Positions 8,614 through 16,841 of a stretch of DNA of 64,000 nucleotides are shown in pieces. Source of the DNA: Neisseria dentiae (GTDB lineage Bacteria; Pseudomonadota; Gammaproteobacteria; Burkholderiales; Neisseriaceae); the NCBI RefSeq assembly GCF_024580525.1, contig NZ_JANIKQ010000014.1, forward strand, positions 1 to 64,000. Reading direction: 5' to 3'. The first letter of the stretch is position 1. Each line of letters begins with the position of its first letter. The notes below the pieces were generated by a model. It had not been told where the DNA came from, did no database searches, and was given only the letters and a program-made list of their open reading frames with translations. Made by a program: the position numbers and the translations under genes.

Positions 8614-8874
8614 ATGAATAAATTAAACGTTATTTTATTGGTAGTGGCATTGTTGTCGGGCTTGGCGGTGGTAACCGTGCAAGACCGGTCGCGCCAATAC
8701 TATATTTCGCTGGATAAGGCCGAAAAGCACGAAGTCCAGCTTGAGCAGGATTATGCGCGTTTGAAGCTCGAACAGGCCAAGCTGTCGAACCATACACTAA
8801 TTAAAGAAGCGGCGGAGCGGCAAAGGCTGCAACCCCCGGGCGCATCAGATACACGCATGATTGAAATGAAATAA
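8614..8874 (+). CDS. ftsL: Cell division protein FtsL
   Basis: 86 residues: a short cytoplasmic N-terminus, one membrane helix (about residues 5-20) and a periplasmic coiled coil ('SLDKAEKHEVQLEQDYARLK'). This is the bitopic FtsL layout, and its place between rsmH and ftsI confirms the call. FtsL pairs with FtsB and FtsQ to activate the FtsWI synthase. An AG-DUS and a near-copy (GGCCGTTTGAA) lie directly upstream at about 8582-8611. The protein is shorter than E. coli FtsL, as in other Neisseria. Confidence 0.93.
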   Translation: MNKLNVILLVVALLSGLAVVTVQDRSRQYYISLDKAEKHEVQLEQDYARLKLEQAKLSNHTLIKEAAERQRLQPPGASDTRMIEMK

Positions 8875-8928
8875 ACGGCGGTTTCTTAAAAACAAATCGA
8901 GGCCGTCTGAAAAAAACGAGAAGTTGCT

Positions 8929-10680
8929 ATGCTGATTAAAAACGAATATAAGCCTCAGATGCTGCCCAAGCAGCCCAAAGCCAAGAAACCCGTTTCTACC
9001 AACGGGCGTATTGCCTTTGTGCTCGGCGGTTTGGCTTTGGCGTTTGCCGCGCTGGTGGGGCGGGGTGTTTACCTGCAAACCACGCAGCATGAGTTTCTGA
9101 AAAACCAGGGCGACCAGCGCTTCGTGCGCACGGTGGCGCTGCCCGCTTCGCGCGGCACGATTACCGACCGCAACGGCGCCACGCTGGCCTTGAGCGCCCC
9201 TACCGAATCACTGTATGCCGTGCCTTCCGGTATGGATATCCAGCCGACGGCCGAACAGCTTGAACGGCTTTCCGCGTTAATCGGCGTGCCCGTTGCCACC
9301 ATCGAAGAGCGTTTGGCAAAAAAAGATAAAGATTTCATTTATTTGAAGCGCCAGTTGAACAAAGAAACCGCAGATAAAGTGGCGGCTTTGGGCATCAAAG
9401 GCTTGGCGTTCCAGCAGGAAACCAAACGCCACTATCCGATGGGCAACCTGTTTGCGCACGTTATCGGTTTCACCAATATCGACGGTAAAGGCCAGGAAGG
9501 GCTGGAGTTGGCGCGTGAAGACGATTTGCGCGGCGAAAACGGTGCCAAAGTGGTGCTGCGCGACAACAAAGGCAATATCGTCGACAGCCTCGATTCCCCC
9601 CGCAACCGCGATCCGCAAAACGGCCGCGATATGGTGATGTCGCTCGACCAGCGCATTCAGGCGCTGGCTTATGACGAGCTGAACAAAGCCATCGCCCACC
9701 ACCGCGCCAAAGCCGGCAGCGCCGTTGTGCTTGATGCGCAAACCGGCGAGATTCTGGCGTTGGTGAACAGCCCCGCCTACGACCCCAACAATCCCGGCGG
9801 AGCCGACAGCGAGCAGCGCCGCAACCGGGCCGTTACCGATATGATCGAGCCGGGTTCGGCCATGAAGCCGTTTCCGATTGCCAAAGCGTTGGACGAAGGC
9901 AAAGCCAGCGTGAATTCACGCTTCAACACCCTGCCGTTCAAAATCGGCCCCGCCACCGTGCGCGACACCCATGTTTACCCCTCGCTCGACGTGCGCGGCA
10001 TCATGCAGAAATCGTCTAACGTAGGCACCAGCAAGTTGTCGGCCATGTTCAAGCCCGAAGAAATGCACGCGTTTTACCAAAGCCTGGGCATAGGCCGCCG
10101 TATGCACTCCGGCTTCCCCGGCGAAACACCGGGCATGCTGCGCAAATGGCAGAACTGGAAACCCATCGAACAGGCCACCATGTCGTTCGGTTACGGCCTG
10201 CAAATGAGCCTGCTGCAACTGGCGCGCGCCTACACCGTGATCACCAGCGACGGCGAACTGCTGCCCGTGAGCTTCGAAAAACAGGAAGCCCCGCCCAAAG
10301 GCGAGCAGATTATCAAGCCCGAAACCGCCCGCGCCGTGCGTGAAATCATGATTTCCGTTACCGAAAAAGGCGGCACCGGCACCATGGGTGCGGTTGACGG
10401 CTTCGATGTCGGCGCCAAAACCGGCACGGCCCGCAAACTGGTGAACGGCCGTTATGCCAGCGACAAGCACGTCGCCACCTTCATCGGTTTCGCACCGGCC
10501 GAGAAACCGCGCGTGATTGTGGCCGTTTCGGTGGACGAACCCTCCGCCAACGGCTACTACGGCGGCGTGGTTGCCGGCCCCGTGTTCAAAGGCATCATGG
10601 GCGGCAGCTTGAATATTCTCGGCGTATCGCCCACCAAACCTCTGAAGGAAACCCCCACCATTCAGACGGCCAAACGATAA
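8929..10680 (+). CDS. ftsI: Penicillin-binding protein 2 (division transpeptidase FtsI)
   Basis: 583 residues (penA in Neisseria). It has one membrane anchor near residue 30, a PBP dimer domain, and the transpeptidase motifs S310-A-M-K313, S362-S-N364 and K497-T-G499, exactly the gonococcal numbering. It crosslinks septal peptidoglycan with FtsW. No Asp345a insertion is present. T483, A501 and G545 are wild-type, but residue 312 is Met and 316 is Pro, states I recall from mosaic penA alleles rather than wild-type gonococci. murE starts 10 bases after the stop. Confidence 0.97.
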   Translation: MLIKNEYKPQMLPKQPKAKKPVSTNGRIAFVLGGLALAFAALVGRGVYLQTTQHEFLKNQGDQRFVRTVALPASRGTITDRNGATLALSAPTESLYAVPSGMDIQPTAEQLERLSALIGVPVATIEERLAKKDKDFIYLKRQLNKETADKVAALGIKGLAFQQETKRHYPMGNLFAHVIGFTNIDGKGQEGLELAREDDLRGENGAKVVLRDNKGNIVDSLDSPRNRDPQNGRDMVMSLDQRIQALAYDELNKAIAHHRAKAGSAVVLDAQTGEILALVNSPAYDPNNPGGADSEQRRNRAVTDMIEPGSAMKPFPIAKALDEGKASVNSRFNTLPFKIGPATVRDTHVYPSLDVRGIMQKSSNVGTSKLSAMFKPEEMHAFYQSLGIGRRMHSGFPGETPGMLRKWQNWKPIEQATMSFGYGLQMSLLQLARAYTVITSDGELLPVSFEKQEAPPKGEQIIKPETARAVREIMISVTEKGGTGTMGAVDGFDVGAKTGTARKLVNGRYASDKHVATFIGFAPAEKPRVIVAVSVDEPSANGYYGGVVAGPVFKGIMGGSLNILGVSPTKPLKETPTIQTAKR

Positions 10681-10690
10681 AGAGTTTTTT

Positions 10691-12187
10691 ATGTTCAGCG
10701 AACGAGTTCCCCCTGCTGAAACCGACCTGCCGCCCCTGCTGTGCGAAAGCGCAGCAGGGCGTTTGCTGCATTCGGACAGCCGAAAAATCCAGCCCGGCGA
10801 CATCTTCGTCGCCTGCCAGGGCGAATACACCGACGGGCGCAGCTTTATCCCCGCCGCCATCGCCAACGGCGCCGCCTTTGTGTTTTGGGACGACGACGGC
10901 AGTTTTGCCTGGCAGCCCGAGTGGCAAGTGCCCAACCAAGGCATCAAAGATTTGAAAAACCGCGCCGGCATACTGGCCGCCGAAGTGTACGGCAACGTTT
11001 CAAGCGGTCATTCAGACGGCCCCGCCGTCTGGGGCGTTACCGGCACCAACGGCAAAACCTCGGTAACCCAATGGCTCGCACAAGCCGCCGACCTGCTCGA
11101 AGGCCGTCTGAAAAGCTGCGCCGTTATCGGCACCGTCGGCAACGGCTTTTGGGGCGAGTTGGTTGAAGCCACCCACACCACGCCCGATCCCGTTTCCGTA
11201 CAAACCCTGTTCCACCGCTTCAAACAGCAAGGCGCACGCGCCGTGGCGATGGAAGTGTCCAGCCACGGCCTCGACCAAGCGCGCGTTAACGGCGTGCCCT
11301 TTCAGACGGCCGTGTTCACCAACCTCACCCGCGACCATCTCGACTACCACGGCAGCATGGAAGCCTACGGAGAAATCAAATCGCGCCTGTTTTACTGGCA
11401 GGGCCTGCAACACGCCGTGATTAATGCCGACGACGGATACGGCGCCGAACTGGCAGGCCGTCTGAAAGCCGATCGCCCCGGCCTGGCCGTTTACCGCTAC
11501 GGTTTTGCCGAAGATGCCGACATCCGCATCACCGGCTTTAGCGCCACATCTGGCGGCATGACGGTTGCGCTCGACACCCCGTGGGGCGCGGGCGAATGCC
11601 AAACCCGCCTGCTCGGCCGTTTCAACGCCCAAAACCTTGCCGCCTGCGTCGGCGTGCTGTGCGCGGCAGGCTACCCGCTGCAACCGGTATTAAACGCACT
11701 CGCCCGCATCCGCCCCGCCACCGGCCGTATGGACTGCATCATGAATCCCGGCAAACCGCTGGTGGTGGTCGATTACGCCCACACGCCGGACGCCCTCGAA
11801 AAAGCGCTCGCCACCTTGCAGGAAATCAAACCGCAAGGCGCGGGCCTTTGGTGCGTGTTCGGCTGCGGCGGCAACCGCGACAAAGGCAAACGCCCGCTGA
11901 TGGGTGCCGCCGCCGTTGCGGGCGCCGACAAGGTGGTGGTTACCAGCGACAACCCGCGCATGGAAGAGCCGCAGGCCATTATCGACGACATCCTTCCCGC
12001 CGTGCCCAACCCCGAACACATCGAAGCCGACCGACGCGCCGCCATCGGCTATGCAGTCAAACATGCCGCGGCAGACGATATCATTTTGATTGCCGGCAAA
12101 GGCCACGAAACCTATCAGGACGTGCAGGGCGAGAAGCATCATTTTTCCGATTTCGAAGAAGCCCAAAAGGCGTTGGATAATCGTTAA
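10691..12187 (+). CDS. murE: UDP-MurNAc-L-Ala-D-Glu:meso-diaminopimelate ligase
   Basis: 498 residues. It adds meso-diaminopimelate to the UDP-MurNAc dipeptide in the cytoplasm using ATP. The P-loop 'GVTGTNGKTSVTQW' is near residue 115, and 'SDNPRMEEP' near residue 420 holds the DNPR signature of enzymes selecting meso-DAP rather than lysine. Several DUS cores lie inside the gene. It is the last gene of the first dcw block. The following interval to murF is occupied by accessory genes. Confidence 0.97.
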   Translation: MFSERVPPAETDLPPLLCESAAGRLLHSDSRKIQPGDIFVACQGEYTDGRSFIPAAIANGAAFVFWDDDGSFAWQPEWQVPNQGIKDLKNRAGILAAEVYGNVSSGHSDGPAVWGVTGTNGKTSVTQWLAQAADLLEGRLKSCAVIGTVGNGFWGELVEATHTTPDPVSVQTLFHRFKQQGARAVAMEVSSHGLDQARVNGVPFQTAVFTNLTRDHLDYHGSMEAYGEIKSRLFYWQGLQHAVINADDGYGAELAGRLKADRPGLAVYRYGFAEDADIRITGFSATSGGMTVALDTPWGAGECQTRLLGRFNAQNLAACVGVLCAAGYPLQPVLNALARIRPATGRMDCIMNPGKPLVVVDYAHTPDALEKALATLQEIKPQGAGLWCVFGCGGNRDKGKRPLMGAAAVAGADKVVVTSDNPRMEEPQAIIDDILPAVPNPEHIEADRRAAIGYAVKHAAADDIILIAGKGHETYQDVQGEKHHFSDFEEAQKALDNR

Positions 12188-12193
12188 AAAATT

Positions 12194-12279
12194 TTCAGAC
12201 AGGCATAACATTTCAGATAACTGGCAGACAAAATTGTAAAAGTAAAAACACGGGTTATCCCCAACAATGCCTGTCTGAA
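12194..12279. repeat. Inverted pair of wadDUS-type uptake sequences, left side of the island
   Basis: TTCAGACAGGCA (12194-12205) and its exact complement TGCCTGTCTGAA (12268-12279) frame 62 bases just after murE. This 12-mer is the dialect known from N. wadsworthii (TG-wadDUS), whereas the window mostly uses AGGCCGTCTGAA. Confidence 0.8.
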
Positions 12280-12516
12280 AACAAAAATTAAATAAACAAA
12301 CTCACTTACGATGTGGGAAAAGGTCGGGTTGTTTACACTTTTTATGCCAAACGGCTTTTATTTTTTGCTGGAATGATGGTTTCGTGATTTTTGAGCATTC
12401 TCAAGAACGATGCGGCTTCGCCGTGCCTTTCGGCATTCTTGACAACCCTCAAAAATCCCAAAATGGGTCTGCATGCAAAAAACGGAAAGTGTAAACAACG
12501 CTGGAATTTCCTACAA
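12280..12516 (+). other. 172-base nested inverted-repeat structure upstream of the nuclease gene
   Basis: Four collinear stems nest inside 12328-12499: 14 bp perfect (12328-12341 with 12486-12499), 8 bp (12361-12368 with 12475-12482), 10 bp (12386-12395 with 12448-12457) and 7 bp (12401-12407 with 12436-12442). The structure ends 17 bases before the likely ATG at 12517. It could be a structured 5' leader RNA, a cruciform-forming regulatory site or a small inverted-repeat element. No other copy is seen in this window. Confidence 0.65.
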
Positions 12517-13533
12517 ATGGGAATTTATCGTTGTAACAAATGCGGGCATTTGGCAGAGCATGCTTGGCAGCCGAATATGGCAGAAGTTGCCTGCCCGAAG
12601 TGCCAAGCGCCCAATAAGGTTTACGACACCTTATTTTTTGTGCAGAAACTTTTGGAGCGTTATTTTGCCGTACATCGGGAGTTGCAGGCGCTGAAAGCCC
12701 AAGAGCAGGAAACGTCGGAAGATAAAAACCAATCGCCGCAACAGGCGGAGCAAGAACAGAATAATTTATTGGTGGGCGTAAATCTCGCGGCAACCGATGT
12801 GCTGGCAACGCAAGAGCAGCATGAGCCGCTTAAGCAATGGTTTATCAAACAAAACATCGTGCCTACGTTTGATTTTTCGGCGGTCGATATGAGCGGCTAT
12901 TTTGACGAAGCGGCTTCGGAAATCGGCGGCAAATACCACATTACCAAGGATATTTTAGGTCGTATCGGATGGGCATACCGTAACAACCATACCGGAATCA
13001 ATCTTGATATAGGCAAAATGGCGCAGAAAGATGCGCAACTGATCAACAATATGTGCCGTCAGTTTTACAGCCATACATTGTTTGCCAAATATTTCTACCA
13101 AAAGCAGGAAAAAGTTATCCGGCTGAATCTGCAAAAAGCCGCAGCCATCAAGCATTTTTTCAGCGGCGGTTGGTTGGAGTGGTATGCCTTGGGCAAAATG
13201 TTGGCCGAAGCCAAGCAGCGTGGCAAGGCATATGCCTTTTCTTGTGCCCGCAATGTGAAAATCAAATTCAGTAATGAAGATGTGCATGAATTAGATGTGG
13301 TTTTCCAGCCCGCCGGGCAGCCGCCGCTGATGATTGAATGTAAGTCGGGCGAGTTCCGCCAAGATATTGAGAAATATGTGCGGTTGAGAAAGCGCTTGAA
13401 TTTGCCCGCCGCCAGATTTGTTGTGCTGGTAACCGATTTGGAAGATTCTCAGGTAGCGGCATTGAGCAGCATGTACGAATTAACCTTTGTTACACCCAAA
13501 ACATTAATGAAACATATGCGGGAAGTAATGTAG
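12517..13533 (+). CDS. Zinc-ribbon protein with a Card1-like PD-(D/E)XK nuclease domain
   Basis: 338 residues from ATG 12517. Starts further upstream would lie inside the inverted-repeat structure. An N-terminal zinc ribbon carries two CxxC pairs (YRCNKC at about 4-9 and ACPKCQ at about 25-30), then a charged Gln/Glu linker. The C-terminal third has the nuclease pattern E221 ('GGWLEW'), D260 ('ELDVVF') and E274-C-K276 ('MIECKS'). The D-to-E spacing of 14 resembles the nuclease of DUF1887/Card1 proteins, but no CARF domain is seen. A defence or DNA-processing role is inference. It lies between murE and murF with foreign-dialect uptake sequences on both sides. Confidence 0.7.
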   Translation: MGIYRCNKCGHLAEHAWQPNMAEVACPKCQAPNKVYDTLFFVQKLLERYFAVHRELQALKAQEQETSEDKNQSPQQAEQEQNNLLVGVNLAATDVLATQEQHEPLKQWFIKQNIVPTFDFSAVDMSGYFDEAASEIGGKYHITKDILGRIGWAYRNNHTGINLDIGKMAQKDAQLINNMCRQFYSHTLFAKYFYQKQEKVIRLNLQKAAAIKHFFSGGWLEWYALGKMLAEAKQRGKAYAFSCARNVKIKFSNEDVHELDVVFQPAGQPPLMIECKSGEFRQDIEKYVRLRKRLNLPAARFVVLVTDLEDSQVAALSSMYELTFVTPKTLMKHMREVM

Positions 13534-13550
13534 GCCAAGGAAAGGGAGTT

Positions 13551-13591
13551 TTTCAGACAGGCTTATCGAAGTGGGGAAGGCCTGTCTGAAA
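13551..13591. terminator. Inverted wadDUS-type pair, right of the nuclease gene
   Basis: TTCAGACAGGCT (13552-13563) and GGCCTGTCTGAA (13579-13590) form an 11-bp stem after the nuclease stop codon, and probably terminate its transcript. The core CCTGTCTGAA is the wadsworthii-type dialect. Confidence 0.75.
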
Positions 13592-13612
13592 CCAACGAAA
13601 GGAACCCGATCA

Positions 13613-14131
13613 GTGATATCGAAACCCGCCAAGCGGCTGGTGTGCTTTGCCGCCGTTTCCGTTTTTTTATGGGGCTGCCAGGCCACGCGGCCGAATCAGG
13701 AGCTGGCCGAACTCAGGGCGCAGCCCGCCCCGGCAAAACAAAGCCTGATTAACCCCGTGAAAGGCCAACGTTTCGCCGACACATGGGGTGCGGCCCGCAG
13801 CGGCGGACGCAGGCACGAAGGCGTGGATATTTTCGCCGACAAAGGCACGCCCGTGCGCAGCACCACCAACGGCATCGTTACCAAACGCGGCAAAAACAGA
13901 TTGGGCGGCAAAGTGATCGGCATACAAGGCCCCGGCGCATGGCACTATTACGCCCACCTGAAAAAATTCGCCGGCGCGAAGTTATACGACAAAGTGAAGG
14001 CCGGTGAGGTTATCGGCTATGTAGGCAAAACCGGCAACGCCAAAAAAACACCGGCACACCTGCACTACGGCGTTTATCCCACCCACGGCGGCGCGGTGAA
14101 TCCTTATCCGTTGATTGATCAGGAGAGATGA
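13613..14131 (+). CDS. M23 family (LytM) peptidase lipoprotein
   Basis: 172 residues from GTG 13613, placed by GAAAGGA at 13597-13603. A lipoprotein signal ends 'FLWGC' with the lipidated Cys at about residue 22. The M23 domain has all zinc and catalytic residues: H68 and D72 ('RRHEGVDIF') and the H149-L-H151 pair. It should cleave peptide crossbridges of peptidoglycan at the outer or inner membrane face. It is smaller than NlpD or EnvC and lacks LysM and coiled-coil parts. Its place in the dcw cluster suggests cell-wall work, but it may belong to the accessory island. Confidence 0.85.
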   Translation: MISKPAKRLVCFAAVSVFLWGCQATRPNQELAELRAQPAPAKQSLINPVKGQRFADTWGAARSGGRRHEGVDIFADKGTPVRSTTNGIVTKRGKNRLGGKVIGIQGPGAWHYYAHLKKFAGAKLYDKVKAGEVIGYVGKTGNAKKTPAHLHYGVYPTHGGAVNPYPLIDQER

Positions 14132-14198
14132 ATCGGGTTGGAATAATAAGTTTCTGAAACAAATATAAAAACAATATAACGGGAGGCCGTCTGAAAAT

Positions 14199-15134
14199 AT
14201 GTATGAACCGATAAAACCGTGGCGGGATTTTGCCGACCAAGTTGTGTTGCTGGAAAGCAGAGGGATGCAAATTGACGATAGTGAGCGTGCGGAAAAATAT
14301 CTGCGCCGTATCGGGTATTATCGTTTGAGCGGCTATTTTCATGTTTTCCGACAATGGGATGGGCAAAATCAGGTTTTGCTGGAAACCTTCCGGCCCAATA
14401 GCAGTTTTGAGAGTGTTTTATCGCTATATCTGTTTGATAAAAAATTGCGCTTGCTGGCGTTGGATGCGCTTGAGCGGATTGAAATGGCTGTGCGGGTGGA
14501 TATCGTGCATATTCTGGGTAAGAAAGATCCGCTGGCTCATGAAAACGCGGCGTGTTTCGATGGTAAGTTTGCCAAAACCATTCAGGCCAACGGGAAGACT
14601 AAGTATCAGGAATGGTATGAGCGGCTGGAAGAATTGATTAGAAAAGCCCGGCAACGGAAAACATCTTGTGTTGTGCATAATTTACATAAATACGGACACT
14701 TACCGGTTTGGGCAGTATGCGGATTATGGGACTTTGGTGCGATGTCCCGCCTATATGAGGGAATGAAGCATCAGGATCAAAATCTCATTGCCCGTAAATA
14801 CGGTGCGTTGCATGGCGGGATATTTGCGAAGTGGCTGCGCAGTTTGAATGAGATACGCAATATTGCAGCCCATCACGACCGATTGTGGAATGCACGCATC
14901 GTTCAGCAGGCAGCGCCCATTTCGACAGATGAATATTGGAAAAAACTCAAAAATTACCATCCGTTTTTCTATTTCTGCATTATGCAGCAGATGATGAAAA
15001 TATTGTGCCCGCATTCTAAATGGGCAGACAGGTTTGATGAGCTGTTGCGTGAATTTCCCGAAGAAGCCGTTACCAGCTTGGCTGCATTCGGATTACCGGA
15101 GCATTATCGGGAATGGGATTTGTGGAAAAAATAA
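14199..15134 (+). CDS. AbiF/AbiD-like abortive infection protein (Abi_2, HEPN)
   Basis: 311 residues matching the Abi_2 family: 'LRRIGYYRLSGYFHVFR' near residue 40 and 'PVWAVCGLWDFGAMSRLYEGM' near residue 170. The HEPN ribonuclease motif is R220-x4-H225 in 'RNIAAHH'. Abi_2 proteins give abortive phage resistance, and HEPN members usually cleave RNA. The ribosome site GGGAGG (14181-14186) overlaps an AG-DUS (14184-14195). Codon use is more A/T-rich than that of neighbouring mur genes, which suggests transfer. A compact hairpin follows the stop directly. Confidence 0.85.
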   Translation: MYEPIKPWRDFADQVVLLESRGMQIDDSERAEKYLRRIGYYRLSGYFHVFRQWDGQNQVLLETFRPNSSFESVLSLYLFDKKLRLLALDALERIEMAVRVDIVHILGKKDPLAHENAACFDGKFAKTIQANGKTKYQEWYERLEELIRKARQRKTSCVVHNLHKYGHLPVWAVCGLWDFGAMSRLYEGMKHQDQNLIARKYGALHGGIFAKWLRSLNEIRNIAAHHDRLWNARIVQQAAPISTDEYWKKLKNYHPFFYFCIMQQMMKILCPHSKWADRFDELLREFPEEAVTSLAAFGLPEHYREWDLWKK

Positions 15135-15135
15135 A

Positions 15136-15170
15136 GGCCACTACATGCAAAAGCAGAGGTAGCGGCCGTT
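15136..15170 (+). ncRNA. Hairpin directly after the AbiF stop: terminator or part of an AbiF-associated RNA
   Basis: GGCCACTAC (15136-15144) pairs with GTAGCGGCC (15159-15167) with one A·C mismatch, and TGC/GCA inside gives a second small stem over an AAAA loop. The stem is followed by GTTT only. It may be a weak terminator. A conserved RNA (the AbiF motif) is known to accompany abiF genes, so an RNA element is possible. A covariance search would decide. Confidence 0.35.
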
Positions 15171-15310
15171 TCGAGATAAATATTACGCTGAAACCGTCTT
15201 CAAAGCAACACAATTTGTTTAAAACCAAATCCAAAAAATAAGATTGTTTGAAAAATAAAACATTGCGCAAAATGCAGCTCTTTGAATAGAAAAGAAAACA
15301 GAACACGAAA

Positions 15311-16681
15311 ATGAAACCCCTAACCCTGAATTTTATCCGCCAAGCCCTAAACCTGCCGCTGCCGTCTGAAAACGGCGATGCCGAAGTCAAGCGCATCGTA
15401 ACCGACAGCCGCGATATCCGCAGCGGCGACGTATTTTTCGCCTTGGCCGGCGAGCGTTTCGACGCGCATGATTTTGCGGCGGACGTGCTGGCCAAAGGCG
15501 CGGCGGCGGTTGTGGTGTCGCGCGAAGATTGCGCCGCGCTCCCCGGCGCGTTGAAAGTAGGCGACACACTGGCCGCGCTGCAAACGCTGGCATCTGCCTG
15601 GCGCAACGAAACCAACCCGTTTGTGTTCGGCATCACCGGTTCCAGCGGCAAAACCACCGTGAAAGAAATGCTGGCGGGGATACTGCGCCACCGTTTCGGC
15701 GAAGATGCCGTGCTGGCGACGGCGGGCAATTTCAACAACCACATCGGCCTGCCGCTGACCCTGCTCAAGCTCACGCCCGCGCACCGTTATGCCGTGATTG
15801 AAATGGGTATGAACCACTTCGGCGAGCTGGCCGCGCTTACGCGGATTGCCCGACCCGACGTGGCGCTGGTCAACAACGCCCTGCGTGCGCACGTCGGCTG
15901 CGGTTTCGACGGCGTGGGCGATATTGCCAAAGCCAAAAGCGAGATTTACCAAGGCCTGTCTGAAAACGGATTGGCGCTGGTTCCGGCCGAAGACGCCCAT
16001 GCCGCCGTGTTTCAGACGGCCGCACAAGGTTTGAAACAGCAGACTTTCGGTGCACAAAGCGGCGATATCCATGCCGAAAACATCGTGTTGAAGCCGCTGT
16101 CGTGCGAATTCGATTTGGTGTGCGGCAACGCGCGCGCCGCCGTCAGGCTGCCGGTGCCGGGGCGGCACAATGTGGCCAATGCCGCCGCCGCCGCCGCGCT
16201 GGCACTGGCCGCCGGTTTGAGCCTGCAAGAGGTTTCAGACGGCCTTTCCGGTTTCGCCAATATCAAAGGCCGTCTGAACGTGAAACGCGGCATCAAAGGC
16301 GCCACCGTGTTGGACGACACCTATAACGCCAACCCCGACAGCATGAAAGCCGCGCTCGATGTGCTCGCCCAACTGCCTGCCCCGCGCGTGTTCGTGATGG
16401 GCGACATCGGCGAATTGGGCGAAGACGAATCGGCCGCCATGCACGCCGAAGTGGGCGCCTACGCCCGCAGCAAAGGCATCGAATCCGCTTATTTCGTCGG
16501 CGATTACAGCGCTTCGGCGGCGGAAGCCTTCGGCGGCAATGGGTTATGGTTTGCCGACAAAGACCCGCTGATTCAGGTGTTGGCGCACGATTTACCGCAA
16601 GGCGCCAATGTGCTGGTGAAAGGCTCGCGCTTTATGAAGATGGAAGAAGTGGCCGAAGCGTTGCTGGAAAAGGCCGTCTGA
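15311..16681 (+). CDS. murF: UDP-MurNAc-tripeptide:D-Ala-D-Ala ligase
   Basis: 456 residues, normal length. It joins D-Ala-D-Ala (made by Ddl, 24.4 kb) to the tripeptide precursor with ATP. The P-loop 'GITGSSGKTTVKEML' starts near residue 108, and 'VLDDTYNANPDSMKAAL' near residue 335 is characteristic of MurF. The final codons and stop (…AAG GCC GTC TGA) are formed by an AG-DUS at 16672-16682, so the protein ends …EKAV. A 177-base AT-rich gap after abiF may hold its promoter. Confidence 0.96.
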   Translation: MKPLTLNFIRQALNLPLPSENGDAEVKRIVTDSRDIRSGDVFFALAGERFDAHDFAADVLAKGAAAVVVSREDCAALPGALKVGDTLAALQTLASAWRNETNPFVFGITGSSGKTTVKEMLAGILRHRFGEDAVLATAGNFNNHIGLPLTLLKLTPAHRYAVIEMGMNHFGELAALTRIARPDVALVNNALRAHVGCGFDGVGDIAKAKSEIYQGLSENGLALVPAEDAHAAVFQTAAQGLKQQTFGAQSGDIHAENIVLKPLSCEFDLVCGNARAAVRLPVPGRHNVANAAAAAALALAAGLSLQEVSDGLSGFANIKGRLNVKRGIKGATVLDDTYNANPDSMKAALDVLAQLPAPRVFVMGDIGELGEDESAAMHAEVGAYARSKGIESAYFVGDYSASAAEAFGGNGLWFADKDPLIQVLAHDLPQGANVLVKGSRFMKMEEVAEALLEKAV

Positions 16682-16758
16682 AAAGGAATATTGCATCCGG
16701 AAGGTTTGCCGTTCTGCTTTAAAATAACGGATTCGGAAAAACCGACACATTAAGAAAG

Positions 16759-16787
16759 AGGCCGTCTGAAACGGTTTCAGACGGCCT
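16759..16787. terminator. DUS-pair hairpin between murF and mraY
   Basis: AGGCCGTCTGAA (16759-16770) and its complement (16776-16787) form a terminator-like stem 55 bases before mraY. It implies partial transcriptional separation within the dcw cluster. Confidence 0.75.
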
Positions 16788-16841
16788 CAAGCCCAATAAT
16801 AAACAACAACACCAAAATCAAACAAAAAGGAAGTAAACCCC

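Noticed and set aside
12391..12516. Upstream start codons (TTG 12391, ATG 12463) for the nuclease gene
   Set aside because: They lie inside the nested inverted-repeat structure and lack ribosome sites; ATG 12517 puts the zinc ribbon at the N-terminus.
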